Below, one piece after another: positions 17,564-25,903 of a DNA stretch of 64,000 nt. How positions within the stretch are numbered: the stretch's first letter is position 1; the number at the start of each line of letters is the position of its first letter. Position numbers and translations under genes: made by a program. The notes below the pieces were generated by a model, which was not told where the DNA came from, ran no database searches, and saw nothing but the letters and a program-made list of their open reading frames with translations. This DNA comes from DAHVFK01 sp035310985 (GTDB taxonomy: Bacteria; Pseudomonadota; Gammaproteobacteria; Burkholderiales; SG8-39), in the NCBI GenBank assembly GCA_035310985.1, contig DATGDH010000082.1:17276-81275 (forward strand), read 5' to 3'.

Positions 17564-19014
17564 CGCTGCTTCTCCTCGCGCTGCTCGCGCTGGTGCTGCG
17601 CCTTCAGCTCGCGCAGCCTCGAGTCGACTTCCGAGAGCTGGTAGAAGTCGCCGTCGCCTGCGCTGCGCGCGAGCTGCAGTTGCTCGATCGCAGCCGGCAG
17701 GGAGCCCTGCAGCACGTAGACCTCGGCCTGGGCCTGGTGCTGCAGCAGGCGCTTGCCCAGGGCCGCGTAGGTCTTCGCCTGCAGCACGCGCAGGCGCTCG
17801 TCGTCCGGGTAGCGGCGCACCGGGTCGGCGAGCGCGGCGAGCGCGTCCTTGTAGCGGTCGGCACCCTGCAGCGCTTCGACGTACGCGTACACGAGCGGCC
17901 GCCAGTCGGGGTACTGCGCCTGTGCTTTCTCGAGGATCTCCAGCGCACCCGCACGGTCGCCGAGCGCCTGCCTGACGCGCGCCGCGAGCGCCTCGATCAT
18001 CGGGCTCTGCGCGCGCGTGGCGCGCAGCGCCGCGAGCTGCGCGTCCGCCTCGCGCGCCTGCCCGGCACGCAGCAGCGCCGACGTGAGCCCGTAGCGCGCC
18101 GCCGCCTCGTTCGAGTAGCGCTTGTCGCGCACCACGTCGCGGAAGTGGGTCACCTGGTCCTGCGCGTCGCCGCTCTCGGCGCGCAGCCTGGCGCGCACCA
18201 GGTAGAACTCCAGGCTGTCGACGTGCTGGCGGTACGGCAGCTGGTCGGCGCGATTCTCCGCGTCGGCGATGCGCTCCGGTGTCAGAGGGTGATCGCGCAG
18301 GTAGGCCGGATAGCTCGAGTCGTCGGCGATGCGCGTGTAGCGCTCCATCTTCTCGAAGAAATCGGGCATTCCATGCGGGTCGAAACCCGCCGCCACCAAA
18401 CGCTGGAAGCCGATCCGGTCGGCCTCGCGCTCGAATTCGCGCGAGTAGGCGAGCTGCGACTGGACGCTCGCACCCTGCACGGCCGCGGCCGCCCCCACCG
18501 CGAGGTCGGGCCGCGAGCGCCCGAGCAGGATCGCCGCCGCGAGCGCCGCCAGGGTCGGCAGTTGCATCTGCTGCTGTTGCGCGAGCTGGCGCGCGATGTG
18601 CCGCTGCGTGACGTGCGAAATCTCGTGCGCCAGCACCGAGGCGAGCTCCGATTCGTCGTCGGCGGCCATGATCAGCCCGGTATTCACCCCGACGAAGCCG
18701 CCTGGCAGCGCGAACGCGTTGATCGTGTTGTCGTGGATGCCGAAGAACTCGAAGCGCTCCTTCGCGCCCGGGGGCGCCTCGGCGAGCCGCTCGCCGATCC
18801 TCTGCAGATAGGCGGTCACCTCCGGGTCGCCGACATAGCTCGGATCGCGGTAGCGGATCTGGCGCATCGTGTTCTCGCCGATGCGCCGTTCCATCTGCGG
18901 GGTGAGAACCGCGTCCATCGAGCCGCCGAGATCCGGCAGGCTCTGCGCGGCCGCGGGCAGCGCCGACCCGGCGAGCAGCAGGCCTGCCAGCAGGAGCGGG
19001 ATGATTCGGCGCAT
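17560..19014 (-). CDS. bepA: BepA/YfgC-like periplasmic M48 metalloprotease with TPRs
   Basis: This 484-aa periplasmic protein begins with a signal peptide (MRRIIPLLLAGLLLAGSALPAAA). It has an M48 zinc protease domain with HEISHVTQRH near residue 128 and the third-ligand segment EFEREADRIGF. The C-terminal half (about 270-480) is made of tetratricopeptide repeats. This is the BepA architecture, a chaperone-protease that helps LptD and BAM-assembled outer-membrane proteins mature and degrades stalled ones. The ATG at 19014 is preferred because it opens the signal peptide. It diverges from moaC with 58 bp between starts and converges with chrB. Confidence 0.93.
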   Translation of the reverse strand: MRRIIPLLLAGLLLAGSALPAAAQSLPDLGGSMDAVLTPQMERRIGENTMRQIRYRDPSYVGDPEVTAYLQRIGERLAEAPPGAKERFEFFGIHDNTINAFALPGGFVGVNTGLIMAADDESELASVLAHEISHVTQRHIARQLAQQQQMQLPTLAALAAAILLGRSRPDLAVGAAAAVQGASVQSQLAYSREFEREADRIGFQRLVAAGFDPHGMPDFFEKMERYTRIADDSSYPAYLRDHPLTPERIADAENRADQLPYRQHVDSLEFYLVRARLRAESGDAQDQVTHFRDVVRDKRYSNEAAARYGLTSALLRAGQAREADAQLAALRATRAQSPMIEALAARVRQALGDRAGALEILEKAQAQYPDWRPLVYAYVEALQGADRYKDALAALADPVRRYPDDERLRVLQAKTYAALGKRLLQHQAQAEVYVLQGSLPAAIEQLQLARSAGDGDFYQLSEVDSRLRELKAQHQREQREEKQR

Positions 19015-19072
19015 GCGTTTATGATAGCGGCTGGGCAGCCGAGTTCCTCGAAATTCCTTGCGGGAGAACACT

Positions 19073-19591
19073 TTGACAGCAAAGCGCGCGCGCAAGCTGA
19101 CGCACCTCGACGCCCGCGGCCGGGCGCACATGGTCGACGTCGGGGGCAAGGCGAGTACGCACCGCGTTGCGATCGCCTCCGGGCGCATCTGCATGAGCCC
19201 GGCCACGCTGCGACTGCTGCTCGAGGGCGGCGCGAAAAAGGGCGACGTGCTCGGCGTGGCGCGCGTGGCCGCGATCCAGGCCGCCAAGCGAACGGCCGAG
19301 CTGATTCCCCTCGCGCACCCGATTTCGATCTCGCGCGTGGCGGTCGACTTCACGCCCGAGCCCGAGCGCTCGTCGGTGCGCCTGCTGGCAACGGTCGAAT
19401 GTCGCGGGCGGACGGGCGTCGAGATGGAAGCGCTCACCGCGGCCGCGGTCGGACTGCTTACGATTTACGACATGCTGAAGGCGGTTGAGCGCGGCATGAC
19501 GCTCGAGGATCTGCGCCTCGAGGAAAAGCGCGGCGGGAAGTCGGGCGTCTACCGGCGCTCGAAAAGTGGAACGAGACATAAGCACATTTAA
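19073..19591 (+). CDS. moaC: Cyclic pyranopterin monophosphate synthase MoaC
   Basis: This 172-aa molybdenum cofactor enzyme converts the product of MoaA to cyclic pyranopterin monophosphate. Characteristic segments are LTHLDARGRAHMVDVGGK at the N-terminus, AAIQAAKRTAELIPLAHPI in the middle and TGVEMEALTAAAVGLLTIYDM toward the end, with the catalytic Lys/Asp region intact. The start is taken as TTG at 19073, preceded by GGGAG with a 6-base gap; a TTG at 19058 is in frame but has no such site. No other moa gene is nearby. It lies 113 bp before soxY on the same strand but is unlikely to belong to the sox operon. Confidence 0.95.
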   Translation: MTAKRARKLTHLDARGRAHMVDVGGKASTHRVAIASGRICMSPATLRLLLEGGAKKGDVLGVARVAAIQAAKRTAELIPLAHPISISRVAVDFTPEPERSSVRLLATVECRGRTGVEMEALTAAAVGLLTIYDMLKAVERGMTLEDLRLEEKRGGKSGVYRRSKSGTRHKHI

Positions 19592-19704
19592 TTATTCCGG
19601 CTTTCCAAAATTCCGCGGATGCCTATAGGATCCTGCTTCGCGTAGTAATACCCATCCGCAAATCCGGACGCCAGATCCGGGTAAATCTTAGGAAGGAGGA
19701 GTGC

Positions 19705-20175
19705 ATGGACGTAGGACGTAGATTCGTGCTTAGAAGCGCGAGCGTGACCGGCGCGCTCGCCGCGTTCTTGGCCACAGGCCTGCTCAGGCCTGCGCAGGCG
19801 CTGGCTGCGACCTGGAACAAGGTCGCGTTCGGCGCCAAGAACCCCGCCGATGCGCTCAAGGGTATCGGCGCAGCCGGCACGGTGGAGAGCAAGGAGGTCC
19901 TGATCGACCTGCCGCAGATCGCGGAGAACGGCGCCGTAGTGCCGATCGAAGTCAGCAGCAAGGTGCCCGGCACCACTTCGATCGCGGTGCTGATCGAGAA
20001 GAACCCGTTTCCGCTCGTGGCGCAGTTCGACTTCATGGAGGGCGCCCTGCCCTACGTGAAGCTGAACGCGAAGGTCGGGGAGTCCTCCGCAGTCCGCGCC
20101 GTCGCGGACGCAGGCGGCAAGTTCTATTCCGCCAGCAAGGAGGTCAAGGTGACTATTGGCGGCTGCGGCGGCTAA
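19705..20175 (+). CDS. soxY: Sulfur carrier subunit SoxY
   Basis: This 156-aa SoxY covalently carries the thiosulfate-derived sulfur on the cysteine of its C-terminal GGCGG swinging arm, which is present as the last five residues. The N-terminus has a twin-arginine signal (GRRFVLRSASVTG) ending around ALAAT, so the protein is exported folded to the periplasm, normally with SoxZ. A strong ribosome-binding site, GGAAGGAGG, precedes the ATG. The 113 bp upstream contain TATAGGAT near 19624, which could be a -10 region, but I see no good -35. It is the first gene of soxYZAXB, with soxZ beginning 11 bp after its stop. Confidence 0.98.
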   Translation: MDVGRRFVLRSASVTGALAAFLATGLLRPAQALAATWNKVAFGAKNPADALKGIGAAGTVESKEVLIDLPQIAENGAVVPIEVSSKVPGTTSIAVLIEKNPFPLVAQFDFMEGALPYVKLNAKVGESSAVRAVADAGGKFYSASKEVKVTIGGCGG

Positions 20176-20186
20176 GGGAGAACATC

Positions 20187-20498
20187 ATGCCAGGACCGAT
20201 GAAGATTCGCGCCACCGCGGAAGCAGGCTATACCGATATCCGAGTGCTCATGAGCCACCCGATGGAAACCGGGCTGCGCAAGGGCCCGGACGGAAAGCTG
20301 GTTCCCGCACATTTCATCCAGAACGTCACGGTCAAGGTGAACGGCAAGACCGTGGTCGAGGGCCAGATAAGCCAGGCGATCTCGCGCAACCCGGTGTTCG
20401 CGTTCCGCGTCAAGGGCGGGAACAAGGGCGACAAGGTCGAGATCAGCTGGACCGACAACAAGGGCGAGCACAACCAGACCGAAACAGCAGTCGCCTGA
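20187..20498 (+). CDS. soxZ: Sulfur carrier partner SoxZ
   Basis: This 103-aa SoxZ is an immunoglobulin-like beta-sandwich that forms the heterodimer SoxYZ. It has no signal peptide, as is normal, because it crosses the membrane bound to the Tat-targeted SoxY. Family segments include IRATAEAGYTDIRVLMSHPMETG at the N-terminus and WTDNKGEHNQTETAVA at the end. The ATG is preceded by AAGGGAGAA, 11 bp after soxY. No departure from the usual length or composition is visible. Confidence 0.98.
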   Translation: MPGPMKIRATAEAGYTDIRVLMSHPMETGLRKGPDGKLVPAHFIQNVTVKVNGKTVVEGQISQAISRNPVFAFRVKGGNKGDKVEISWTDNKGEHNQTETAVA

Positions 20499-20523
20499 AG
20501 CAAAAAACCAGGAGGAGGGAGCA

Positions 20524-21333
20524 ATGCGTAGAGTTTCAAGCCGTGCGTTGCTGGCAGGCGCCGCTTTGACCGTCGCGGCGAGCCTCGTTCACGCGGACGA
20601 CACCAGGAAGGAGATCGAGAAGTACCAGCGCATGACCGCGGAGAGCAGCCCGGTCGAGCTGTGGGAGATGGAAGGCGCGGATCTGTGGAAGCAGAAGCGC
20701 GGCCCGCACAACGTGTCGCTGGAGCGCTGCGACCTCGGCATGGGGCCCGGCGTGCTGAAGGGCGCCTACGCCCACCTGCCGCGCTACTTCAAGGATACGG
20801 GCCGCGTGCAGGACCTCGAATCGCGGCTCGTCACCTGCATGACGACGCTGCAGGGCTTCAGCGAGCAGGAAGCGACCAAGCGCGTGTTCGGCAACGCCGA
20901 CAAGCCTTCCGACATGGAGTATCTCGCGGCCTACGTCGCCGGGAAGTCGCGCGGCGTGAAGATGCAGGTCAGCACCAAGGATCCGAAGGAAAAAGCAGCC
21001 TACGAGATGGGCAAGGCGCTGTTCTTCTACCGTGCGGGGCCGTGGGACTTCTCCTGCGCCTCCTGCCATGGGCATGAGGGCAAGCGCATCCGCATGCAGG
21101 AGCTGCCGGTGCTGTCCAGCCCGAAGGGCGCGCGCGGCACCTACACGACCTGGCCCGGCTATCGCGTTTCCGTGTCCCAGCTGAAGACGATGCAGTGGCG
21201 CCTGAACGACTGCTTCAGGCAGCAGAGGTTTCCGGAGCCCAAGTACGCGTCGGACGCGACGATCGCGCTCACCATGTACATGGCGGTGAACGCCAACGGG
21301 GCGACCTACCGCGGCCCCGGCACCAAGCGCTGA
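20524..21333 (+). CDS. soxA: SoxA, L-cysteine S-thiosulfotransferase subunit (single CxxCH)
   Basis: This 269-aa periplasmic c-type cytochrome subunit, with SoxX, couples thiosulfate to the SoxY cysteine with release of electrons. A Sec signal peptide runs to about residue 24 (ending LVHADD). Only one heme-binding CxxCH is visible, CASCHG near residue 180. The N-terminal domain keeps a pair of cysteines (ERCDLGM and VTCMTTL) but lacks the second CxxCH of diheme SoxA, so this is the monoheme type. The cysteine in RLNDCFRQQRFPEP near the C-terminus is likely the heme-ligating, persulfide-bearing residue. It sits 25 bp after soxZ and 10 bp before soxX. Confidence 0.96.
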   Translation: MRRVSSRALLAGAALTVAASLVHADDTRKEIEKYQRMTAESSPVELWEMEGADLWKQKRGPHNVSLERCDLGMGPGVLKGAYAHLPRYFKDTGRVQDLESRLVTCMTTLQGFSEQEATKRVFGNADKPSDMEYLAAYVAGKSRGVKMQVSTKDPKEKAAYEMGKALFFYRAGPWDFSCASCHGHEGKRIRMQELPVLSSPKGARGTYTTWPGYRVSVSQLKTMQWRLNDCFRQQRFPEPKYASDATIALTMYMAVNANGATYRGPGTKR

Positions 21334-21343
21334 GGAGGACGAC

Positions 21344-21961
21344 ATGACAAAGACGAGCATTTACCTTTGCCTCGGCGCGCTTGCGGCGGCACTCGCCGCC
21401 GCCCAACCCGCGCAGGCCGATCCGTCGCCGATGGAAGTGCGCGCGCTGCTGCACAAGGACTTCCAAGCCAAGGGCCAGGCGACGATGAGCCGCGTCGACC
21501 AGGACGACCTGCAGTTCCTCTGCACGGTCGCGCACAACAAGCCGTCGGCCAAGCGGGTCAAGGAGATGGAAGCCGAGCAACATGCGGCCATCGTTTATCC
21601 GGCCGACGGCAAGTACATGGGAGACTGGACGAAGGGCCAGAAGATCGCCGAGAGCGGCAAGGGCATGACCTGGAAGGACAAGCCCGGCGAGCAAAACGGA
21701 GGCTCGTGCTACAACTGCCATCAGCTCTCGCCCAAGGAGGCGTCGTACGGCACCGTCGGTCCGAGCCTGAGAGGGTTGGGCAAGAAGCGCGGCGACGGCA
21801 TCGAGGTGCAGAAATACGTGTACGGCAAGATCTACAACTCGAAGGCCTCCAACCTGTGCTCGGAGATGCCGCGCTTCGGGACCTCGGGCACGCTCACCGA
21901 AGAGCAGATCAAGGATCTGACCGCCTACGTGCTCGATCCGGCCTCGCCGGTCAACCAGTAG
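21344..21961 (+). CDS. soxX: SoxX, c-type cytochrome subunit of SoxAX
   Basis: This 205-aa periplasmic monoheme cytochrome c accepts electrons from the SoxA reaction. It has a Sec signal peptide (about residues 1-25, ending QPAQA) and the heme motif CYNCHQ near residue 124. A downstream methionine (EMPRFGTSGTLTEEQIKDLTAYV) is the likely sixth heme ligand. An N-terminal extension of about 75 residues precedes the cytochrome fold. The gene is followed 21 bp later by a strong terminator, which separates it from soxB. Length and motifs are normal for proteobacterial SoxX. Confidence 0.96.
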   Translation: MTKTSIYLCLGALAAALAAAQPAQADPSPMEVRALLHKDFQAKGQATMSRVDQDDLQFLCTVAHNKPSAKRVKEMEAEQHAAIVYPADGKYMGDWTKGQKIAESGKGMTWKDKPGEQNGGSCYNCHQLSPKEASYGTVGPSLRGLGKKRGDGIEVQKYVYGKIYNSKASNLCSEMPRFGTSGTLTEEQIKDLTAYVLDPASPVNQ

Positions 21962-21982
21962 CCGCGCGCAGCGTGGACACAA

Positions 21983-22015
21983 GGGGCTTGGCTTACCGCC
22001 AAGCCCCGTTTTTTT
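21983..22015 (+). terminator. Rho-independent terminator between soxX and soxB
   Basis: A perfect 10-bp stem, GGGGCTTGGC (21983-21992) and GCCAAGCCCC (21998-22007), encloses a TTACC loop and is followed by G and seven Ts. It ends the soxYZAX transcript, or attenuates read-through into soxB, which begins 15 bp later with no room for a normal promoter of its own. Confidence 0.95.
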
Positions 22016-22030
22016 GCAGCGGGGCGAACC

Positions 22031-23734
22031 ATGCAAAGACGTGAATTCCTGCGCCTGCTCGCGCTCGCCGCGGCCGCGGGCGCGAGCCTGCGTCCGGGAG
22101 CGAGCGAGGCCCGAGCCGCGGACGAGCTGTACGAGGTGCCACGCTTCGGCAACGTGTCGCTGCTGCACATCACCGATACGCACGCGCAGCTCCTGCCGGT
22201 GTACTTCCGCGAGCCGGACGTGAATATCGGCGTCGGTGCCGCCGCGGGCCATCCGCCGCACCTGGTCGGGGAGGCCTTCCTCAGGCAGTTCGGCATCGCG
22301 CGCGCCGGCAGGCTGGCGCATGCCTTCACGTACCTCGATTTCGAGGCCGCCGCGCGCCGCTACGGCCCGATGGGGGGCTTTGCCCATCTGGCGACGCTGG
22401 TCAAGCGCGTGCGCGCGGCGCGCCCGAACGCCCTGCTGCTCGACGGCGGGGACAGCTGGCAGGGCTCCGCCACGGCGCTGTGGACGCGCGGCGAGGACAT
22501 GATCGGCGCACAAAAGCTGCTCGGCGTCGACGTGATGACCGCGCACTGGGAGTTCACCTACGGCGCGGATCGCGTGCAGCAGGCAGTCGAGAAGGAGCTC
22601 GCGCCGATCGAGTTCGTGGCGCACAACGTCAAGACCGTCGACTTCGAAGACCCGGTCTTCAAGCCCTACACGCAGCGCAACATGAACGGCGTGCAGGTGG
22701 CGATCATCGGGCAGGCGTTTCCCTATACGCCGATCGCACACCCGCGCTACCTGGTCGCGCAATGGAGCTTCGGCATCCAGGAGCGGCACCTGCAGAAGCA
22801 GGTCGACGAGGCGCGCGCCAAGGGCGCGGCGCTGGTCGTGCTGCTGTCGCACAACGGCATGGACGTCGACCTCAAGCTCGCCGGCCGAGTGCGCGGCATC
22901 GACGTGATCCTCGGCGGGCACACGCACGACGGCGTCCCGGCGCCGACCGTGGTCGGCAATGGCGACGGCCAGACGCTGGTCACCAGCGCCGGCTGCAACG
23001 GGAAGTTCCTCGCGGTGCTCGATCTCGACGTGCGCGCGAACAAAGTGGCGGGATACCGCTACCGCCTGTTGCCCGTATTCGCCAACCTGCTGCCCGCGGA
23101 CCCCGCGATGACGGCCTACATAGACAAGGCGCGCGCCCCGTACGCCGAACGGCTCGGCGCCAAGCTCGCGGTCACCGAGGGACTGCTCTACCGGCGCGGC
23201 AACTTCAACGGCAGCTTCGACCAGCTGATCCTGGACGCGCAGATGGAAGTCAGAGGCGCCGAGATCGCGTTCTCGCCCGGGTTCCGCTGGGGCACGACGC
23301 TGCTCCCCGGGGACTCGGTGACGCGCGAGCACCTGATGGATCAGACCGCGATCACCTATCCCTACGCGACGCTGAACGAGTTCACCGGCGCGCAGATCAA
23401 GGCGATCCTCGAGGACGTCTGCGACAACCTGTTCAATCCGGATCCGTATCTGCAGCAGGGCGGCGACATGGTGCGCGTGGGCGGCATGAGCTATGCCTGC
23501 GACCCGAGACAACTCATCGGCAAGCGCATCTTGGACATGCGCCTGGGCGGCAAGCCGCTCGAGGCGGACCGCAAATACAAGGTGGCAGGCTGGGCGCCGG
23601 TCGCCGAAGGCACGAGTGGCGAGCCGATCTGGGCGGTCGTGGAGACCTACCTCTCCGCGCACCGCAGCCTCGCCCCGCGGCGGCTCGAGGTGCCGCGTAT
23701 CATCGGCATGGAAGGCAATCCCGGGCTGGCCTAG
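22031..23734 (+). CDS. soxB: SoxB, sulfate thiol esterase (thiosulfohydrolase)
   Basis: This 567-aa periplasmic dimanganese enzyme hydrolyses sulfate from SoxY-bound S-sulfocysteine. A twin-arginine signal is visible at the N-terminus (QRREFLRLLALAAAAG). It is a 5'-nucleotidase-like metallophosphoesterase: HITDTHAQLLP supplies the first metal ligands, DGGDSWQGS the next, and LGGHTHDG the last, with a normal C-terminal domain (QTAITYPYATLNEFTGAQIK). The start ATG has a modest GGGG site. The gene lies 69 bp after soxX but behind a strong terminator, so its expression probably depends on partial read-through. No soxCD follows, which is the arrangement of organisms that store or further process the sulfane sulfur. 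Confidence 0.98.
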   Translation: MQRREFLRLLALAAAAGASLRPGASEARAADELYEVPRFGNVSLLHITDTHAQLLPVYFREPDVNIGVGAAAGHPPHLVGEAFLRQFGIARAGRLAHAFTYLDFEAAARRYGPMGGFAHLATLVKRVRAARPNALLLDGGDSWQGSATALWTRGEDMIGAQKLLGVDVMTAHWEFTYGADRVQQAVEKELAPIEFVAHNVKTVDFEDPVFKPYTQRNMNGVQVAIIGQAFPYTPIAHPRYLVAQWSFGIQERHLQKQVDEARAKGAALVVLLSHNGMDVDLKLAGRVRGIDVILGGHTHDGVPAPTVVGNGDGQTLVTSAGCNGKFLAVLDLDVRANKVAGYRYRLLPVFANLLPADPAMTAYIDKARAPYAERLGAKLAVTEGLLYRRGNFNGSFDQLILDAQMEVRGAEIAFSPGFRWGTTLLPGDSVTREHLMDQTAITYPYATLNEFTGAQIKAILEDVCDNLFNPDPYLQQGGDMVRVGGMSYACDPRQLIGKRILDMRLGGKPLEADRKYKVAGWAPVAEGTSGEPIWAVVETYLSAHRSLAPRRLEVPRIIGMEGNPGLA

Positions 23735-23823
23735 CGCCGCGCCGGACTGCGCGGCGAAGGAACTCTGCCCGGGCGGCGCGAATGCTTCTACGCTAAGCTC
23801 GGCCAGATGGGGGAACGAGTCCG

Positions 23824-25881
23824 ATGAGGCGCGCCGCACCCGTATTGCTCGTTGCGGCGGTCTTGAGCGGCTTGCTGCTGCGCAGCGGGCTCGGCTCTCT
23901 CGCGCTGGTCGGGGCCGCGACACTTGCCATCGCGTTCGTGGTCATGACCGCAGGTCGCCTGCTGCTCGCCGCGGTGGACCCGCACGGCAGTGAACCCGCG
24001 GCTGAGTTCGTGCTCGGGCTGCTGGCGACTTGCCTCTCGCTCTACGCCGTCACGGAAGTGTTTCCCGTCACCGCCGCTTACGGGTTCGGCGCCTTGGCCG
24101 CGCTCGTCGTTGGCTTGCGGTTCGCTCTCCGTGGGCACCTGCACGCGACATCGCCGGCCGTGGGATCCACCGACTGGCGAAGACTCGCAGGCTTCACGCT
24201 TTGCGTGGCGTTCACGTACGCCTGGTGCGCCGCTCCGTCGGCTGCATTTGAAACGCTACGCACCCAAGGCGTGCTGCCGGTCTGGGCCGACTACTTCTTC
24301 CATGGCGGGCTAATCTCGCAATTCGGCGATCCGCGCGCGCTCGGCCATGGGTCGATCTTTTTCGCCGGATTGTCGCCGACGTTCTACCACTTCGGCTCGT
24401 ATGGGGTGGCAGCGGCGCTCGCAGGCATGCTCGATCAGCCAGGCCTGCCGCTCGCCACCGCAGCCTGGCTACCGCTCGGGTTCCTGGCCATGCTCGCGGG
24501 CGCCTATGCGCTCGGCGAGCGCCTTGCGGACGCGGCGGGCGGCGTGGCGGCGCTCGCCGCCGTGGCCATCATTCCCGACGCATCGAATTACGGCCTGCGC
24601 AACGGTTTCTTCAGCTTTCATTGGACGATCGCGACAACCGTGGGCGCGACCTACGCGCTCGGCGCGGCGTTTGTTTCGGTGGTCTTCCTCGATCGATGGG
24701 CTACCGAGCGCTCGCGTGCGGCTCTGGCCGCCAGTGCAGTGCTGGCGCTCGCAACCGTGCTCTTCCGGGTGCAGATATTCTTGCTCTATTTCCCCGCGTG
24801 GCTGGCGGCTGCAGCGATCTGCAGTGCGCGCGAGGGCGGGCCGCGGCGTCTGGTCGCCCGACTCACGCTTGTCGGCTTGGCGGCGGGCGCAATCGTCTGC
24901 TACCTGACCATCGACCACCTCTTGGCCACCGTCCCGGGCTTCTGGTGGTTTCAGGGCGGCGCGCTCGAGGGATTTCTCAGCAGCGTTCACATGGACCAGG
25001 AGCCGACGGCTTACACCGGCCTGTACGCCTATCTGCAGACCGTAAATGCTCCTGCTCTCACGCTGACGGCGGGAATCGTGTTGGCGATCGTCGCGGCGCT
25101 CGGCGCTTTCGTCATCCTGCTTCCGGCGGCCTGGCTATTTGCTCACGAGAACCGGGTATCGAAGCCAATCGACGCGCTGTGCGGCCTCCTGTTCTACTGC
25201 TGGCTGCTGCTGATGCTATTCGCCCCGGTGCTCTTCAACGGGGATTCCACCGACCTGATCCACAGGCCCTTTGTTCTGCTGTACGCCGCAGTGGCGATCT
25301 GGACGCTGTGCCTGGCGCTTCGGGTCGTCGCGCTCCGGTTTGACCGGGTGAGGGTATGGCTGGCGCTGCTGCTGGTTGCGATCCTCGCCTTGCCCGCGGT
25401 CGTTTCGGATGCTGCGGGCATGATGCACCCCAAGTTCCGCTGGGGAGAGCGCTACGTAACCATGCGCATCCCGCCAGGGCTAGTCGAAGCCGCGGCGTTC
25501 ATGCGCGAGCATGCGGCCGTCGGTGACGTATTCGCCGTAGCGGGAATGAGCGCCGCGTACGCGACCATCGATCTGCCGCTGCAGGTTTGCGCCTTGAGCG
25601 GCATGCCGGCTTACCTTTCCCGGCCTTTCTTGGAGATGAGCAAGGACGGACCGCGTGCCCGGATCGCCGCGGCTCGCTTGGTGGAGCTCCACGCCGTCGA
25701 TACCGCACCCGACTACGGCGCCGCCATGCAGCAGCTGCGCGCCATGGATGTCCGCTGGTACATGGTCGCGGACGGCAATGCTCCGCGCTGGGATCCGACG
25801 CGAAAGCGCGCCGCGTTCGTCGCGCGCAGCGTCGCGCTCTACGCCGTGCGGAGTGATTCCGCAGGCAAGCGCACTCCATGA
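23824..25881 (+). CDS. Large polytopic membrane protein, GT-C-like
   Basis: This 685-aa inner-membrane protein has about 13 hydrophobic segments. A soluble C-terminal domain (roughly residues 540-685) contains alternating strands and helices. After the first third there is VWADYFFHGGLISQFG, an acidic/aromatic periplasmic loop in the position where GT-C enzymes keep their catalytic acid. The overall plan is that of a lipid-linked-sugar dependent glycosyltransferase or a related O-antigen/exopolysaccharide protein, but I cannot assign a named family. It opens the glycan cluster, 89 bp after soxB, and converges with a three-gene methyltransferase/WbqC unit. Confidence 0.7.
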   Translation: MRRAAPVLLVAAVLSGLLLRSGLGSLALVGAATLAIAFVVMTAGRLLLAAVDPHGSEPAAEFVLGLLATCLSLYAVTEVFPVTAAYGFGALAALVVGLRFALRGHLHATSPAVGSTDWRRLAGFTLCVAFTYAWCAAPSAAFETLRTQGVLPVWADYFFHGGLISQFGDPRALGHGSIFFAGLSPTFYHFGSYGVAAALAGMLDQPGLPLATAAWLPLGFLAMLAGAYALGERLADAAGGVAALAAVAIIPDASNYGLRNGFFSFHWTIATTVGATYALGAAFVSVVFLDRWATERSRAALAASAVLALATVLFRVQIFLLYFPAWLAAAAICSAREGGPRRLVARLTLVGLAAGAIVCYLTIDHLLATVPGFWWFQGGALEGFLSSVHMDQEPTAYTGLYAYLQTVNAPALTLTAGIVLAIVAALGAFVILLPAAWLFAHENRVSKPIDALCGLLFYCWLLLMLFAPVLFNGDSTDLIHRPFVLLYAAVAIWTLCLALRVVALRFDRVRVWLALLLVAILALPAVVSDAAGMMHPKFRWGERYVTMRIPPGLVEAAAFMREHAAVGDVFAVAGMSAAYATIDLPLQVCALSGMPAYLSRPFLEMSKDGPRARIAAARLVELHAVDTAPDYGAAMQQLRAMDVRWYMVADGNAPRWDPTRKRAAFVARSVALYAVRSDSAGKRTP

Positions 25882-25903
25882 CGACGTCGGCGTCGCAGAT
25901 GCA

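Noticed and set aside
19015..19437. Upstream extension of bepA through moaC
   Set aside because: It would cross moaC on the opposite strand. The true start at 19014 begins a signal peptide.
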